A program made the position numbers and the translations under genes. Positions 14,890-23,944 of a stretch of DNA of 64,000 nt are shown piece by piece (position 1 is the stretch's first letter; each line of letters begins with the position of its first letter). The notes below the pieces were generated by a model. The model was not told the DNA's origin and ran no database searches. It saw only the letters and a program-made list of their open reading frames with translations. This DNA is from Aureispira sp. CCB-E (GTDB taxonomy: Bacteria > Bacteroidota > Bacteroidia > Chitinophagales > Saprospiraceae): assembly GCF_031326345.1 (NCBI RefSeq), contig NZ_CP133671.1, forward strand, positions 1,426,001-1,490,000. Reading direction: 5' to 3'.

Positions 14890-17346
14890 ATGCGGTTATC
14901 CTGGGGTATTATCTGTTTCTTTTGCTGTATCAGTCATCTGTACAGTCAATATAGCATCAGTGGACAGATAAAAAATAATCAATCCAAAGCCATCTCAGAT
15001 GCATTCATTCTATTAAGCCCAATGGATAAAATGGCAACCTCCAATGCCAAAGGAAGTTACCACTTCTATCAGCTTGAAAGTGGTTCTTATACCTTAACTA
15101 TTAATGCAGATGGTTTTCAACAAAAGACAGTCCCAATTAAAATTGAAAATCAGAACGTTGTTTTAAATCTTGTATTGGATTCTTTGACCGTAACTTTTGA
15201 TAAAGAAGTAGTGGTAGATGGAGAGGAGTATCATCTTAATCCTGCAATTCAAGGCGTCACTTTATTAAGTGCTAAAACAATCAATGTCATAGACCTCAAA
15301 AAAGTATTGGCCAATCAAGCCAATAATAATGCTAGGGAATTATTTAAGACTGTTCCTGGCTTGAATATTTGGGAAAATGATAATTCTGGAATTCAGTTAA
15401 ATATAGGAGGAAGAGGTCTAAATCCCAATCGAACAACCAACTTCAATACGCGCCAAAATGGATATGACATTAGTGCGGATGCCTTGGGATATCCAGAAAC
15501 TTATTACACACCGCCTGCACAGGCCTTACAACGGATAGAAGTTTTAAGAGGTGCCGCTTCTTTGCAGTTTGGAACTCAGTTTGGCGGTATGCTAAACTTT
15601 GTAATGAAGCAAGGACCTAAAGACAAAGCTTTTGAATTTGTTACAGAGAACACTTATGGAGGCTTTAACTTTTTTAATACGTTTAATAGCATAGGTGGAA
15701 CAGTTGCCAAAAAACAATTAAATTATTACGCTTTTTATCAATACAAGCGTGGTGATGGTTGGCGACCTAATGCAAATTTTGAGGTACACAATGGTTACGC
15801 TCAATTGGAGTATAAACCTAACAAAAAACTAAGTATTCGTGCAGAGCAGACAATTATGCAATATTTGGCACATCAGCCTGGAGGATTAACCGATACGGAG
15901 TTTGCTCAAAATGCCCGCCAATCGAAGCGAGAACGCAACTGGTTTCGAGTAAATTGGAACTTGAGCGCATTGACATTGAATTATAAGTTTTCTTCATTGA
16001 CACAGTTGAATGTACGAAATTTTGCCTTGTTTGCCAGTCGCCAATCATTGGGTAATTTGCAAGCCATTAATCGTCCAGATTATGGCGAAGCAAGGGATTT
16101 AATCAAAGGACATTACATGAATTTTGGGAATGAAACGAGGTTGGTGCATCGCTATAAACTCCTAAGCAATGTTTCAGCATTGGTGACAGGTGTTCGAATT
16201 TATAAAGGATATACTACACAACAACAAGGATTGTCTAACAATCATACGACAGGAACACTAAGCGATTTTACTTTTTCTGCTGCGCCTAAAGGCATTCTTA
16301 AATCAGATTATGCTTTCCCTAGTTTTAATTTTGCTGCTTTTGCTGAAAATTATTTTGCAATAACAGAGAAGTTTAGTGTGACACCGGGAGTGCGTTTTGA
16401 GTATATTCATACCGAAGCAGATGGTTATTATCAAGATTTGGTCGTAGTTCCTAGTAGTACAGGATGGGATACAATTCGAAATGAAGCGATAGATGAGTAT
16501 AGAAGTAATTCTAGATCTATTTTCTTAGCGGGGGTAGGAGTGAGTTACAAGTTGAGTAAGAATATAGAGGTGTATGGAAATTTTTCACAAAACTATCGAG
16601 GAATTAATTTCAACGATATGCGTATTTCCAATCCAAACCAAGAAGTAGATCCCAATCTCAAAGACGAATACGGGTTTAATGCTGATATCGGATTTAGAGG
16701 AAGCTATAAAGGGCTGTTTAATTTTAATGCTACTATATTTTATTTGGGGTACAATCGTAGAATAGGAAACATTCAAAGTGAACGTCCTAACAAAGACAAT
16801 CCATTGATTATCGAACCATATACGTTGCGTACAAATGTGGGAAATGCTAGAGTTATTGGAACCGAATTTTTTGTAGAAGCTGATTTTTGGAAGTTGTTTA
16901 GCAAACAAAAAAAGACACCATTTAGTTTGAATGTATTTGCTAACTTCTCGATTCTTGACGGTCGTTATACACAAACAGATAATAGTTTTGCATCTGGAAA
17001 ACAGCTGGAATTTGTAGCACCAATTATTTTAAGAACAGGAGTTAGTTTGGGATACAAAACGTTCAAATTGTCTTATCAATATTCTTATACATCCAAGCAT
17101 TATTCAGATGCCACCAATGCCGAATGGGTGCCTAATGCAGTTGTGGGAGTTATTCCTAGTTATGGCGTGATGGATATTTCGGCAAGTTATCAATGGAAAT
17201 GGTTTACGTTGCAGGCAGGAATTAATAATCTAACGAATGAAGTTTATTTTACTAGAAGAGCGGCAAGTTATCCAGGACCAGGAATTTTGCCTGCGGATGG
17301 TCTAAGCTTTTACGTTACGCTGAGGTTTACCTTAGGTGTTCAATAA
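14890..17346 (+). CDS. TonB-dependent receptor, FecA-like (probable iron-chelate receptor)
   Basis: 818 residues. Signal peptide (MRLSWGIICFFCCISHLYSQ), short CarboxypepD_reg-like domain at about 22-95, plug at about 145-245 with LNIGGRGLNPNRTTNFNTRQ and GYDISADALGYPETYYTPP, a sequence typical of FecA-type ferric-chelate receptors, then RIEVLRGAASLQFGTQFGG and a barrel ending in LRFTLGVQ. It should import a ferric chelate in a TonB-dependent manner; the actual ligand is not visible. The stop is 9 bases from the convergent small lipoprotein gene. Confidence 0.88.
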   Translation: MRLSWGIICFFCCISHLYSQYSISGQIKNNQSKAISDAFILLSPMDKMATSNAKGSYHFYQLESGSYTLTINADGFQQKTVPIKIENQNVVLNLVLDSLTVTFDKEVVVDGEEYHLNPAIQGVTLLSAKTINVIDLKKVLANQANNNARELFKTVPGLNIWENDNSGIQLNIGGRGLNPNRTTNFNTRQNGYDISADALGYPETYYTPPAQALQRIEVLRGAASLQFGTQFGGMLNFVMKQGPKDKAFEFVTENTYGGFNFFNTFNSIGGTVAKKQLNYYAFYQYKRGDGWRPNANFEVHNGYAQLEYKPNKKLSIRAEQTIMQYLAHQPGGLTDTEFAQNARQSKRERNWFRVNWNLSALTLNYKFSSLTQLNVRNFALFASRQSLGNLQAINRPDYGEARDLIKGHYMNFGNETRLVHRYKLLSNVSALVTGVRIYKGYTTQQQGLSNNHTTGTLSDFTFSAAPKGILKSDYAFPSFNFAAFAENYFAITEKFSVTPGVRFEYIHTEADGYYQDLVVVPSSTGWDTIRNEAIDEYRSNSRSIFLAGVGVSYKLSKNIEVYGNFSQNYRGINFNDMRISNPNQEVDPNLKDEYGFNADIGFRGSYKGLFNFNATIFYLGYNRRIGNIQSERPNKDNPLIIEPYTLRTNVGNARVIGTEFFVEADFWKLFSKQKKTPFSLNVFANFSILDGRYTQTDNSFASGKQLEFVAPIILRTGVSLGYKTFKLSYQYSYTSKHYSDATNAEWVPNAVVGVIPSYGVMDISASYQWKWFTLQAGINNLTNEVYFTRRAASYPGPGILPADGLSFYVTLRFTLGVQ

Positions 17347-17355
17347 CTTTGTAAG

Positions 17356-17754
17356 TTATTCCTTTGCTTTCATAGAATATATTGGGCTTCCAAAATTCGT
17401 AATATCTTGGATTTTTAGTTCGTTATTATCCAATGTTAGAATTGAAAAACTATAAGCCCCAAAACCTGCTGTTATAGATAAGCCTTCTACTGTTGCAGGA
17501 GCAAAAGGACTTGTTTGGCTACCCTCAAACTCCCATCGACCATCTGATTCAGCGCCATTAGAGTAGCTGAAAAATAAGCGGTTATCGTGAAATGTTAATT
17601 CATCTCCAACATTAGCAAAATTAGAAAAACCCGAAGAAATTTCGGTAACGACCCATGTTTGTGCAGAAATTAGATGAATTTTGGCTGCTTTTTCACAGCT
17701 AGTATTCAGAAGTAGAAGGAAAATAGAAGCAACAAACAAAATAGGCTGTTTCAT
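17356..17754 (-). CDS. Small lipoprotein of unknown function
   Basis: 132 residues with a lipoprotein signal (MKQPILFVASIFLLLLNTSC, lipid Cys20). The remainder has short beta-rich segments (TWVVTEISSGFSNFANVGDELTFHDNRLFF, summarised here as a lipocalin-like start at about 32-60; GRWEFEG; YSFSILTLDNNELKIQD) resembling small lipocalin-like Bacteroidota lipoproteins that begin with a TW-V-motif. Convergent with the FecA-like receptor gene. Function unknown. Confidence 0.7.
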   Translation of the reverse strand: MKQPILFVASIFLLLLNTSCEKAAKIHLISAQTWVVTEISSGFSNFANVGDELTFHDNRLFFSYSNGAESDGRWEFEGSQTSPFAPATVEGLSITAGFGAYSFSILTLDNNELKIQDITNFGSPIYSMKAKE

Positions 17755-17845
17755 AATGTAGAAATTTGAAAAAATGTGAATGTGAGATAATAGGGTCTAT
17801 TGTTGTTGAGCAGATATTATGAATCGGCTTTTTAGAATAAAACAA

Positions 17846-17915
17846 ACCACAGTGGTCTATTTTTATACACAATAAGTGCATCCTTTTTTAGGAAGTCAAA
17901 ATAGACGACTGTGGT
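17846..17915 (-). repeat. Long inverted repeat downstream of the RlpA-like gene
   Basis: Arms 17846-17863 (ACCACAGTGGTCTATTTT) and 17898-17915 are complementary over 18 bases with one mismatch, separated by 34 bases. It begins 14 bases past the RlpA-like stop on the minus strand and probably acts as a terminator or 3'-end stabiliser, though the following T-run (TTTGTTTT) is imperfect. Confidence 0.6.
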
Positions 17916-17928
17916 AAGGTGGAGTTAT

Positions 17929-18753
17929 TTATTTTTTAGCTGCCAATGCTTCGATATTGACAACAAAGGCATCTTTTAAGTTGTATTTCTTCTTGAGGTT
18001 TTCACAATAACTATCGGCCTCTTCTCTTGTATTCATAGGGCCTAAGATAATTTTGTAATATGGTTTGCCATTTAATTTATCTACAAAAACAGTTGCTCCT
18101 TTGAACCAGTTTTTTTGGAATACAGCCAATTGTTGTACAACAGATTGATAATCACTGTATCCAGCTACTTGTACCCCAAAACCTTTAGGTTGTAATTTTA
18201 GCACCTGCATTTTGTACAAACCACCAGTTTCCATTTCTTTGGCTTCAACAATCAAATTGTCTTTTTTAGGTTCTTTTTGAGTTGTACTTGCCTTTTTCTT
18301 TTCAGCAGGTTTTGCAGTTGCTTTTGTTGTGTTCTGAACAGGTTTTGCAACAGGTTTCTCATTAGTAGATTTAGCTGCTACAGTAGGTTTGTTATCAGGA
18401 CCACTAATAACCGTAATTTCTACAGGAGCTACGTTAACTTTTACCAAATCAATTTGTTGGGCTGCTTTTTTAGAGATTTCAATGACACGACCTTTGATGT
18501 AAGGACCTCGATCATTGATAACAACATTGACAGATTTTCCATTGGCAGGATTTTTAACTTTTACTTTGGTACCAAAAGGAAGTGTTTTGTGAGCTGCTGT
18601 GAGTTGATTTTTATCGTACTTTTCTCCACTAGCTGTTTTACGACCATGAAAACTATCATCGTAATAACTAGCAAGTCCTTTCTCAACAGGAGTTGCTGTG
18701 GCTACTTGAATGGTTAAGATAACTAAAGCGAAAATTTGAACAAGTAATTTCAT
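17929..18753 (-). CDS. rlpA: RlpA-like lytic transglycosylase with SPOR domain
   Basis: 274 residues. Signal peptide (MKLLVQIFALVILTIQVATA), then an RlpA-type double-psi beta-barrel at about 26-115: GLASYYDDSFHGRKTASGEKYD, LTAAHKTLPFGTKVKV and VVINDRGPYIKGRVIEISK are near-textbook RlpA motifs. A Lys/Ala/Thr-rich linker at about 120-185 leads to a SPOR domain at about 195-270 (FGVQVAGYSDYQSVVQQL, KIILGPMNTREEAD), which binds denuded glycan strands at division sites. The family cleaves naked peptidoglycan at the septum. Single gene, no obvious operon partner. Confidence 0.9.
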   Translation of the reverse strand: MKLLVQIFALVILTIQVATATPVEKGLASYYDDSFHGRKTASGEKYDKNQLTAAHKTLPFGTKVKVKNPANGKSVNVVINDRGPYIKGRVIEISKKAAQQIDLVKVNVAPVEITVISGPDNKPTVAAKSTNEKPVAKPVQNTTKATAKPAEKKKASTTQKEPKKDNLIVEAKEMETGGLYKMQVLKLQPKGFGVQVAGYSDYQSVVQQLAVFQKNWFKGATVFVDKLNGKPYYKIILGPMNTREEADSYCENLKKKYNLKDAFVVNIEALAAKK

Positions 18754-19242
18754 TGTGTCTTTTTTAGAATGGGTTTTACCACATTAAACAATAAATAGAT
18801 AATAGTTTGGTTTCAAATAAATCTATAGTAAGCCGTCATGGAAGAAAGTAATCAAACCAATCGCAATTTTGTTCGATGTCTTTTTCTATTGGCTTACTTA
18901 AATTTTAAAATTTGCTCTTATGAAAACCAACAAACTTTATGGAATGATACGGAACTTTAAAAATTGAGTCCATCCAAAGAGTCAAGAATAGGTTTCTAAG
19001 GTAATAAATAGAACATTGAAAACGAAAAAAAGATTTAAAAATGTATCAAGCTTTTCTGCCTTTTTCTTTGTTTGTAGATTTGTGAATTCTGGTTGAACTA
19101 TTAAAACAAGCGAATTTTGTTGGCGAATCTACTTCATTTAGAATGCAGTGCATATAAAATTAAAATATGATGAAAAGAATAAAAATACCCTAAAATATAT
19201 TGAAAAAAAGTACTATCTTAGATGGTTTTAAAACTTGATCTT
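18754..19242. other. Intergenic region, no gene seen
   Basis: About 490 A/T-rich bases between the divergent RlpA-like and T9SS-sorted genes. No reading frame, strong hairpin or clear promoter box could be supported. Confidence 0.4.
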
Positions 19243-20388
19243 ATGAGAATTCTCTATATTATTTTTATTTTATTTACATTTCAATTAATAGCTTGTAGCC
19301 AAACAGTTCGGATGATAAGCACCTTACCAAACAGTTTGGCAGAAAACTCTGGAATGCTTGTAAGTAATGAAAATGCTATTTGGCTTCATAATGATAGTGG
19401 CGACTCGGCTAAATTGTATTTAATAGATACCTTCGGGACCGTACAAAGAACAATTCTCGTTCAGAATGTCTCTAATATTGATTGGGAAGACATTACGTAC
19501 GACAACCAAGGTCGGGTTTATATTGGAGATTTTGGTAATAATAACAACAGTCGTCAAGATTTAAAAGTATACCGAATTCCACATCCTGACTCCATTATAG
19601 GACATACTGTTGTCGCCGAAATAATCGAATATTATTATCCAGAACAAACGGCTTTCCCTCCTGCCAATAGTGAAAAAAAATACGATACAGAGGCTGTTGT
19701 TTATTTTCAAGATTCTCTTTATTTTTTTACAAAAGATCGTACTTCTCCGCATCAAGGCTATACTTGGTTGTACCAAATTCCTGCGGACACAGGAAGCCAT
19801 GCGGCTGTATTGCTAGACAGTTTTCAGACCAATCAAATTAGCTATATATTTGAAGTGACAGGAGCAGCGATGTCTCCCAACCAAGAGCAACTCGCTTTGT
19901 TAGGGGCGAACAGAATTTGGTGGTTTACAGATTTTTCTGGCAATCGATTTTTTGATGGGATGGTACAAACAATTTCCTTGAATAGTACCTCTCAAAAAGA
20001 AGCATTAGATTTTGTGGACAACCAGCGTTTATACTTTAGTAATGAATCTAGTATATTAGGAGCAGCCCAATTGGGAGAATTAAACTTAACTAGTCTTGTT
20101 ACAGGAACTAAACAGCAGTTGCCACCTACACTAAGTCACGTGGTTGTGTATCCTAACCCAACAGATACACAGTTTAATGTCGAATTTGAATTGCAAGTAC
20201 CTCAGAAAGTAGCATGTCAGTTATTAGATGCTAAGGGAGGTATTGTTCGGCGTTTTGCTTCCCAATTATTGAGTGTTGGAAAACAAAGTATAGCAATTGA
20301 AACAGACCAATTGTTGAATGGAGTTTATTTTTTGCGAATCAAGTGCGAGCAGCAGCATTACTACAAACGAGTTGTTATTGCTCGTTAG
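19243..20388 (+). CDS. Secreted beta-propeller-like protein with T9SS C-terminal sorting domain
   Basis: 381 residues from the ATG at 19243 (MRILYIIFILFTFQLIACSQ); an in-frame ATG at 19222 adds seven residues. The N-terminal 290 residues look propeller-like, with IDWEDITYDNQGRVYIGDFG followed by NNNNSRQDLKVYRI. The C-terminus from about 300 is a type A T9SS sorting domain: VVVYPNPTDTQFNVEFE, a central LLDAKGGIVRR and LLNGVYFLRIKCEQQ before a basic end. Such proteins are moved across the outer membrane by the type IX system. The signal ends in a lipobox-like LIACS, which is unusual together with a T9SS tail. Substrate unknown. Confidence 0.82.
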   Translation: MRILYIIFILFTFQLIACSQTVRMISTLPNSLAENSGMLVSNENAIWLHNDSGDSAKLYLIDTFGTVQRTILVQNVSNIDWEDITYDNQGRVYIGDFGNNNNSRQDLKVYRIPHPDSIIGHTVVAEIIEYYYPEQTAFPPANSEKKYDTEAVVYFQDSLYFFTKDRTSPHQGYTWLYQIPADTGSHAAVLLDSFQTNQISYIFEVTGAAMSPNQEQLALLGANRIWWFTDFSGNRFFDGMVQTISLNSTSQKEALDFVDNQRLYFSNESSILGAAQLGELNLTSLVTGTKQQLPPTLSHVVVYPNPTDTQFNVEFELQVPQKVACQLLDAKGGIVRRFASQLLSVGKQSIAIETDQLLNGVYFLRIKCEQQHYYKRVVIAR

Positions 20389-20394
20389 CAATTA

Positions 20395-20913
20395 CTAAGC
20401 AGTTCCTTGATCTTGTTTGATTTTATATAAAAGCCCCCAAACTAAGAAAATACTTAGCGCAATTAAAATAGGAATCATCCTATTGATATAGTTGGTTTGA
20501 GTAGCGACGCAGTTAATATCCAACAAGATAATATCTCCTTTGCTGATAAAGCAAATCAAAGAAGGATTGGAACGTTCTGTACTTATTTTTATAACATCTC
20601 CTTCTTGAACAACTTGATGGAACGTATCCAACTTTAGACATGGAGCATAATCAGCCTTGATAATAAATTCCTGTGCCGATTCTAATAGCTTAAGACGATA
20701 AGAATAGCCCAAGTCTTTATACATTTTATTCTTTTTTAAAGACTTAAATTGTACCTCCCTTATATTCGATTGATCGATGGATAGCTTGTCATAACGAATA
20801 GAGGCAAAGACAAAAAACAAAAAAATAGCTCCTAAAAGAACTTTATTGTATATGGGAAGAGATTTAAATCTTGGTATCCAATTGGAAGTACTTTTGGGAG
20901 CTTCTTTCATCAT
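20395..20913 (-). CDS. Membrane protein with two transmembrane segments, unknown function
   Basis: 172 residues. Hydrophobic segments at about 24-42 (YNKVLLGAIFLFFVFASI) and 145-164 (RMIPILIALSIFLVWGLLY) flank a roughly 100-residue domain with two or three Cys. Not recognised. It converges with the T9SS-sorted gene (6-base gap) and lies 26 bases downstream of the cupin gene on the same strand, so the two may form an operon. Confidence 0.65.
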   Translation of the reverse strand: MMKEAPKSTSNWIPRFKSLPIYNKVLLGAIFLFFVFASIRYDKLSIDQSNIREVQFKSLKKNKMYKDLGYSYRLKLLESAQEFIIKADYAPCLKLDTFHQVVQEGDVIKISTERSNPSLICFISKGDIILLDINCVATQTNYINRMIPILIALSIFLVWGLLYKIKQDQGTA

Positions 20914-20939
20914 GCTTAGTAAATTATTGTTAGCAAAAT

Positions 20940-21446
20940 TTAATCGTATTCACCTTCAAATTCAGGAATATCATCTTTTTTCTTTTTAGGCTTCTTCTTT
21001 TTCTTTGTTTTGGTGTCATCAACTGTTGTTGGAGTATTGGTAGGTGTTTCTTCGATGAAGATACGATCTTGTCCCAAAAATTGGGGCGACTGAACAGAAA
21101 GTACTTTTAAGGGTTTGGCGCTGGTGGTAATAACAGCGTGGGCTGTATTGGGGGGAACAATAATATGATCGCCTTTTTTAATATCAAAATAATCTCCTCC
21201 CAAATACATTCGCCCCGTTCCATCTAAGACCGTAATTACTTCGGTATGATACTGATGTACATGTTTGCGTACGGCTTGTTTGACAAAAATCATGAATACA
21301 GAGGTGTTGTCATCGCTATGCAAAGGGATTGTCATAACGTTTGTATACTCCTCTTTGGGGCGCATTGAATTAGCATCCTGAGTCAAAATTTGAGCAGAGA
21401 GAATTTGAGTACTCAATAATAGTAAGAATAAAAGTAGAGTGTGCAT
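20940..21446 (-). CDS. Secreted cupin-domain protein with Lys-rich tail
   Basis: 168 residues. Signal peptide (MHTLLLFLLLLSTQILSAQ), then a single cupin domain at about 40-125 with both metal-binding motifs: KHVHQYHTEVITVLDGTGRM (cupin motif 1, His/His/Glu) and PPNTAHAV (motif 2 His). The last 35 residues are a charged tail of KKKKKPKKKKDD type. Cupins of this class are often metal-dependent isomerases or dioxygenases or simply ligand binders; the substrate is unknown. The tail may bind polyanions in the envelope (inference). Confidence 0.8.
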   Translation of the reverse strand: MHTLLLFLLLLSTQILSAQILTQDANSMRPKEEYTNVMTIPLHSDDNTSVFMIFVKQAVRKHVHQYHTEVITVLDGTGRMYLGGDYFDIKKGDHIIVPPNTAHAVITTSAKPLKVLSVQSPQFLGQDRIFIEETPTNTPTTVDDTKTKKKKKPKKKKDDIPEFEGEYD

Positions 21447-21803
21447 AGTTGATTCTTTGTTTGTGGTTTGTTTTCAAAACGGTTCGATATGTTGGTATAA
21501 AATAATCCCTAAAACAATAGTTCGTTAAAGCAGTATACTAGCAACGAAGCTAGGTTAATATGAACCTGCTTTTTTATTTTTTTTGTTAAAAAAGCAAAAA
21601 ATCACCGAACTACTACTAAACATAACACAAAGTCTTTTGTAAAAAAGTCCTACCTTGTCAAAGAAGTAATTGTCAGGTATATTAACTTGGTCATATCACA
21701 CAATACTTCGTGGTTGATACGAAGTAATGATAGTAGACAAATGAAAGATTAGTAGATTACTAAGGTAAAGTAAATCTAAGAAAAATTAACATTTTTTAAC
21801 AAT
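21447..21803. other. Intergenic region with repeat and A/T hairpin
   Basis: 357 bases between divergent genes. It holds a reverse copy of the dispersed repeat (21515-21551) and an A/T hairpin TGCTTTTTTA / TTAAAAAAGCA at 21567-21596. No coding frame is convincing. Confidence 0.5.
21515..21551 (-). repeat. Dispersed palindromic repeat, reverse copy
   Basis: Read on the minus strand it gives AGCTTCGTTGCTAGTATACT followed by GCTTTAACGAACTATTG, matching the copy at 60919-60955 at most positions. Confidence 0.6.
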
Positions 21804-23753
21804 ATGGAACTAACATCATTAGATTGGGGGATAATAATTGGCTTTTTGGTCTTAATCCTGAGTGTCGGAATCTCTTATACTCGGCAGGCATCGAAGGACA
21901 TGGAGAGTTTCTTTTTGGGGGGACGAAACATGCATTGGTTGCTAGCTGGAATATCAATGGTGGCAACTACATTTGCGGCAGATACCCCTTTGGCTGTAGC
22001 CGAAATTGTTAGTGGAAGTGGCATTGCGGGGAATTGGTTGTGGTGGAACTTTTTGGCAGGAGGGATGTTGACAACCTTCTTTTTTGCAAGGTTATGGCAG
22101 CGATCAGGTGTCTTGACAGAAGTAGAACTTATAGAATTGCGTTATGCGGGCAAGCCTGCACAGTTTCTAAGAGCTTTTAAAGCCGTGTACTTAGGCGTAT
22201 TGATGAATGTGATTGTTATTGCATGGGTGAATGTCGCTTTACAATCTCTGCTCGTCGTTTTCTTTGATCTATCAGAAACAGTTGCATTATTGTACACAGG
22301 AGTAGCGATGGTTTTGGCAGCAACTTATGCGTCTTTCTCAGGATTAATAGGGGTGGCAGTAACCGATGCAATTCAATTTGTAGTTGCTATGATTGGCTGC
22401 GTTGCGTTGGCATATTTTGTTTTGAATGCGCCCGAAATTGGTGGCATTGCAGGTTTAAAAGAACAACTAGAATTTCAAAACCCCAATATTCTAAATTTTT
22501 TGCCGTCTATTGGTAATGCAGGAGGAACAGGGACAACTCTAGGATTGACAGTAGTTGGATTTTTAGCCTATGCAGGATGTCAATGGTGGGCTTGTTGGTA
22601 TCCAGGCGCTGAACCAGGTGGTGGTGGATATATCGCTCAACGGATGATGAGTACCCGTTCAGATAAAGATGCGGTTTATGCAACCTTATTTTTTCAAGTA
22701 GCGCACTATTGTATTCGACCTTGGGCTTGGATTATTGTTGGATTGGCAGCTGTAATTTTGTATCCAGATTTAGCGGCAGGGGATGAAAAGTTAGGTTACG
22801 TTTATGCCATGCGAGATTTCTTACCTTCGGGTTGGAGAGGTTTGTTGTTGGTTGCTTTTTTGGCTGCCTATATGAGTACCATTTCAACACAGCTTAATTG
22901 GGGGGCAGGCTATTTGGTGAATGATGTGTACAAACGATTTTGGATGAAAGATGGGGAGGCACAGCACTATGTCTTCGTTTCTAGAATAAGTACCGTCATT
23001 CTAATGATTTTAGGCTTGCTAATTAGTACACGAGTGCAGTCTATTTCTGGAGCATGGGGATTTATTATTCAAGCTGGTGCAGGTTTAGGACTTGTCCTTA
23101 TTTTGCGTTGGTATTGGTGGCGTATCAATGTTTGGTCAGAGATTTCAGCAACCATAGCACCATTTTTCTTTACAGGATTGATTTGGTGGTACGAATACCA
23201 ATATGCTACTACCGTTGAGTTGCCGATTGCATTAATAACAACAACGTTATTTACAACTTGTGTTTGGTTGTTGGTCACTTTTTTGACCAAGCCCGAACCA
23301 GCAAGTATTTTGGTTCCTTTCTGGCAAAAAGTACATGGTGTTAAAGATGGTAATTATAAAGTGAATTCTGGGGCGTTTGCAAAGAATTTAAAATATTTAG
23401 CTGCTTGTTGGCTATCGGCTATTGTGATGACTTATAGTATCTTATTCTTAACAGGAAAATTACTCTTACAAGAATATGGAACTGGATTTTCGTTGCTCCT
23501 ATTAGCTATGTTGAGTTTGTATTTTTTGAACTATTTTATGGAAAAAGCAGGTTTGTTTGGTCAAAACGAAGCTCCTTTAGCTTTGGATAGCGTTTTAGAT
23601 AGTGGTGAAAATTTACCTATAAAGACAACAGCTGATCAAGAAGAAGATAGTGCTATTGATCATTTAGATGAATCAGCCGTATCCAAGAAAGACAATAAAA
23701 AACCACCAACCAATCAAAACGATGACTTTCCTGATATGGAAGATTTTAATTAA
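21804..23753 (+). CDS. Sodium:solute symporter (SSS family)
   Basis: 649 residues, about 13-14 predicted membrane segments beginning with LDWGIIIGFLVLILSVGISY. Diagnostic SSS features include SKDMESFFLGGRNMHWLLAG, MVATTFAADTPLAVAEI (first discontinuous helix) and AAYMSTISTQLNWGAGYLVND in the Na+-binding helix region. It should couple Na+ entry to solute uptake; solute unknown. The final 60 residues are hydrophilic and acidic (EEDSAIDHLDES, ending DDFPDMEDFN), an extension beyond the usual transporter core. The gene is preceded by a long gap and followed by an unrelated secreted protein. Confidence 0.92.
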   Translation: MELTSLDWGIIIGFLVLILSVGISYTRQASKDMESFFLGGRNMHWLLAGISMVATTFAADTPLAVAEIVSGSGIAGNWLWWNFLAGGMLTTFFFARLWQRSGVLTEVELIELRYAGKPAQFLRAFKAVYLGVLMNVIVIAWVNVALQSLLVVFFDLSETVALLYTGVAMVLAATYASFSGLIGVAVTDAIQFVVAMIGCVALAYFVLNAPEIGGIAGLKEQLEFQNPNILNFLPSIGNAGGTGTTLGLTVVGFLAYAGCQWWACWYPGAEPGGGGYIAQRMMSTRSDKDAVYATLFFQVAHYCIRPWAWIIVGLAAVILYPDLAAGDEKLGYVYAMRDFLPSGWRGLLLVAFLAAYMSTISTQLNWGAGYLVNDVYKRFWMKDGEAQHYVFVSRISTVILMILGLLISTRVQSISGAWGFIIQAGAGLGLVLILRWYWWRINVWSEISATIAPFFFTGLIWWYEYQYATTVELPIALITTTLFTTCVWLLVTFLTKPEPASILVPFWQKVHGVKDGNYKVNSGAFAKNLKYLAACWLSAIVMTYSILFLTGKLLLQEYGTGFSLLLLAMLSLYFLNYFMEKAGLFGQNEAPLALDSVLDSGENLPIKTTADQEEDSAIDHLDESAVSKKDNKKPPTNQNDDFPDMEDFN

Positions 23754-23944
23754 GGGTAATATGCTTTCTATTGTAGCATGATTGGACTTTGAAATAGGTT
23801 GAAAGTTGATGATTAATAGGAAATTGCATTGATAGAGTGATAACATTTGTAAAAAAATAGTATTATATTAATATAATAACGATTCTTTACTTCGTGGGGT
23901 TGTCAGCTAATCCACAAAGTATTATTACTTATAATTACTATATC

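Noticed and set aside
18277-18717. 146-residue plus-strand open frame rich in Cys and Phe
   Set aside because: Complement of the rlpA DPBB and linker codons; no signal, start context or homology pattern.
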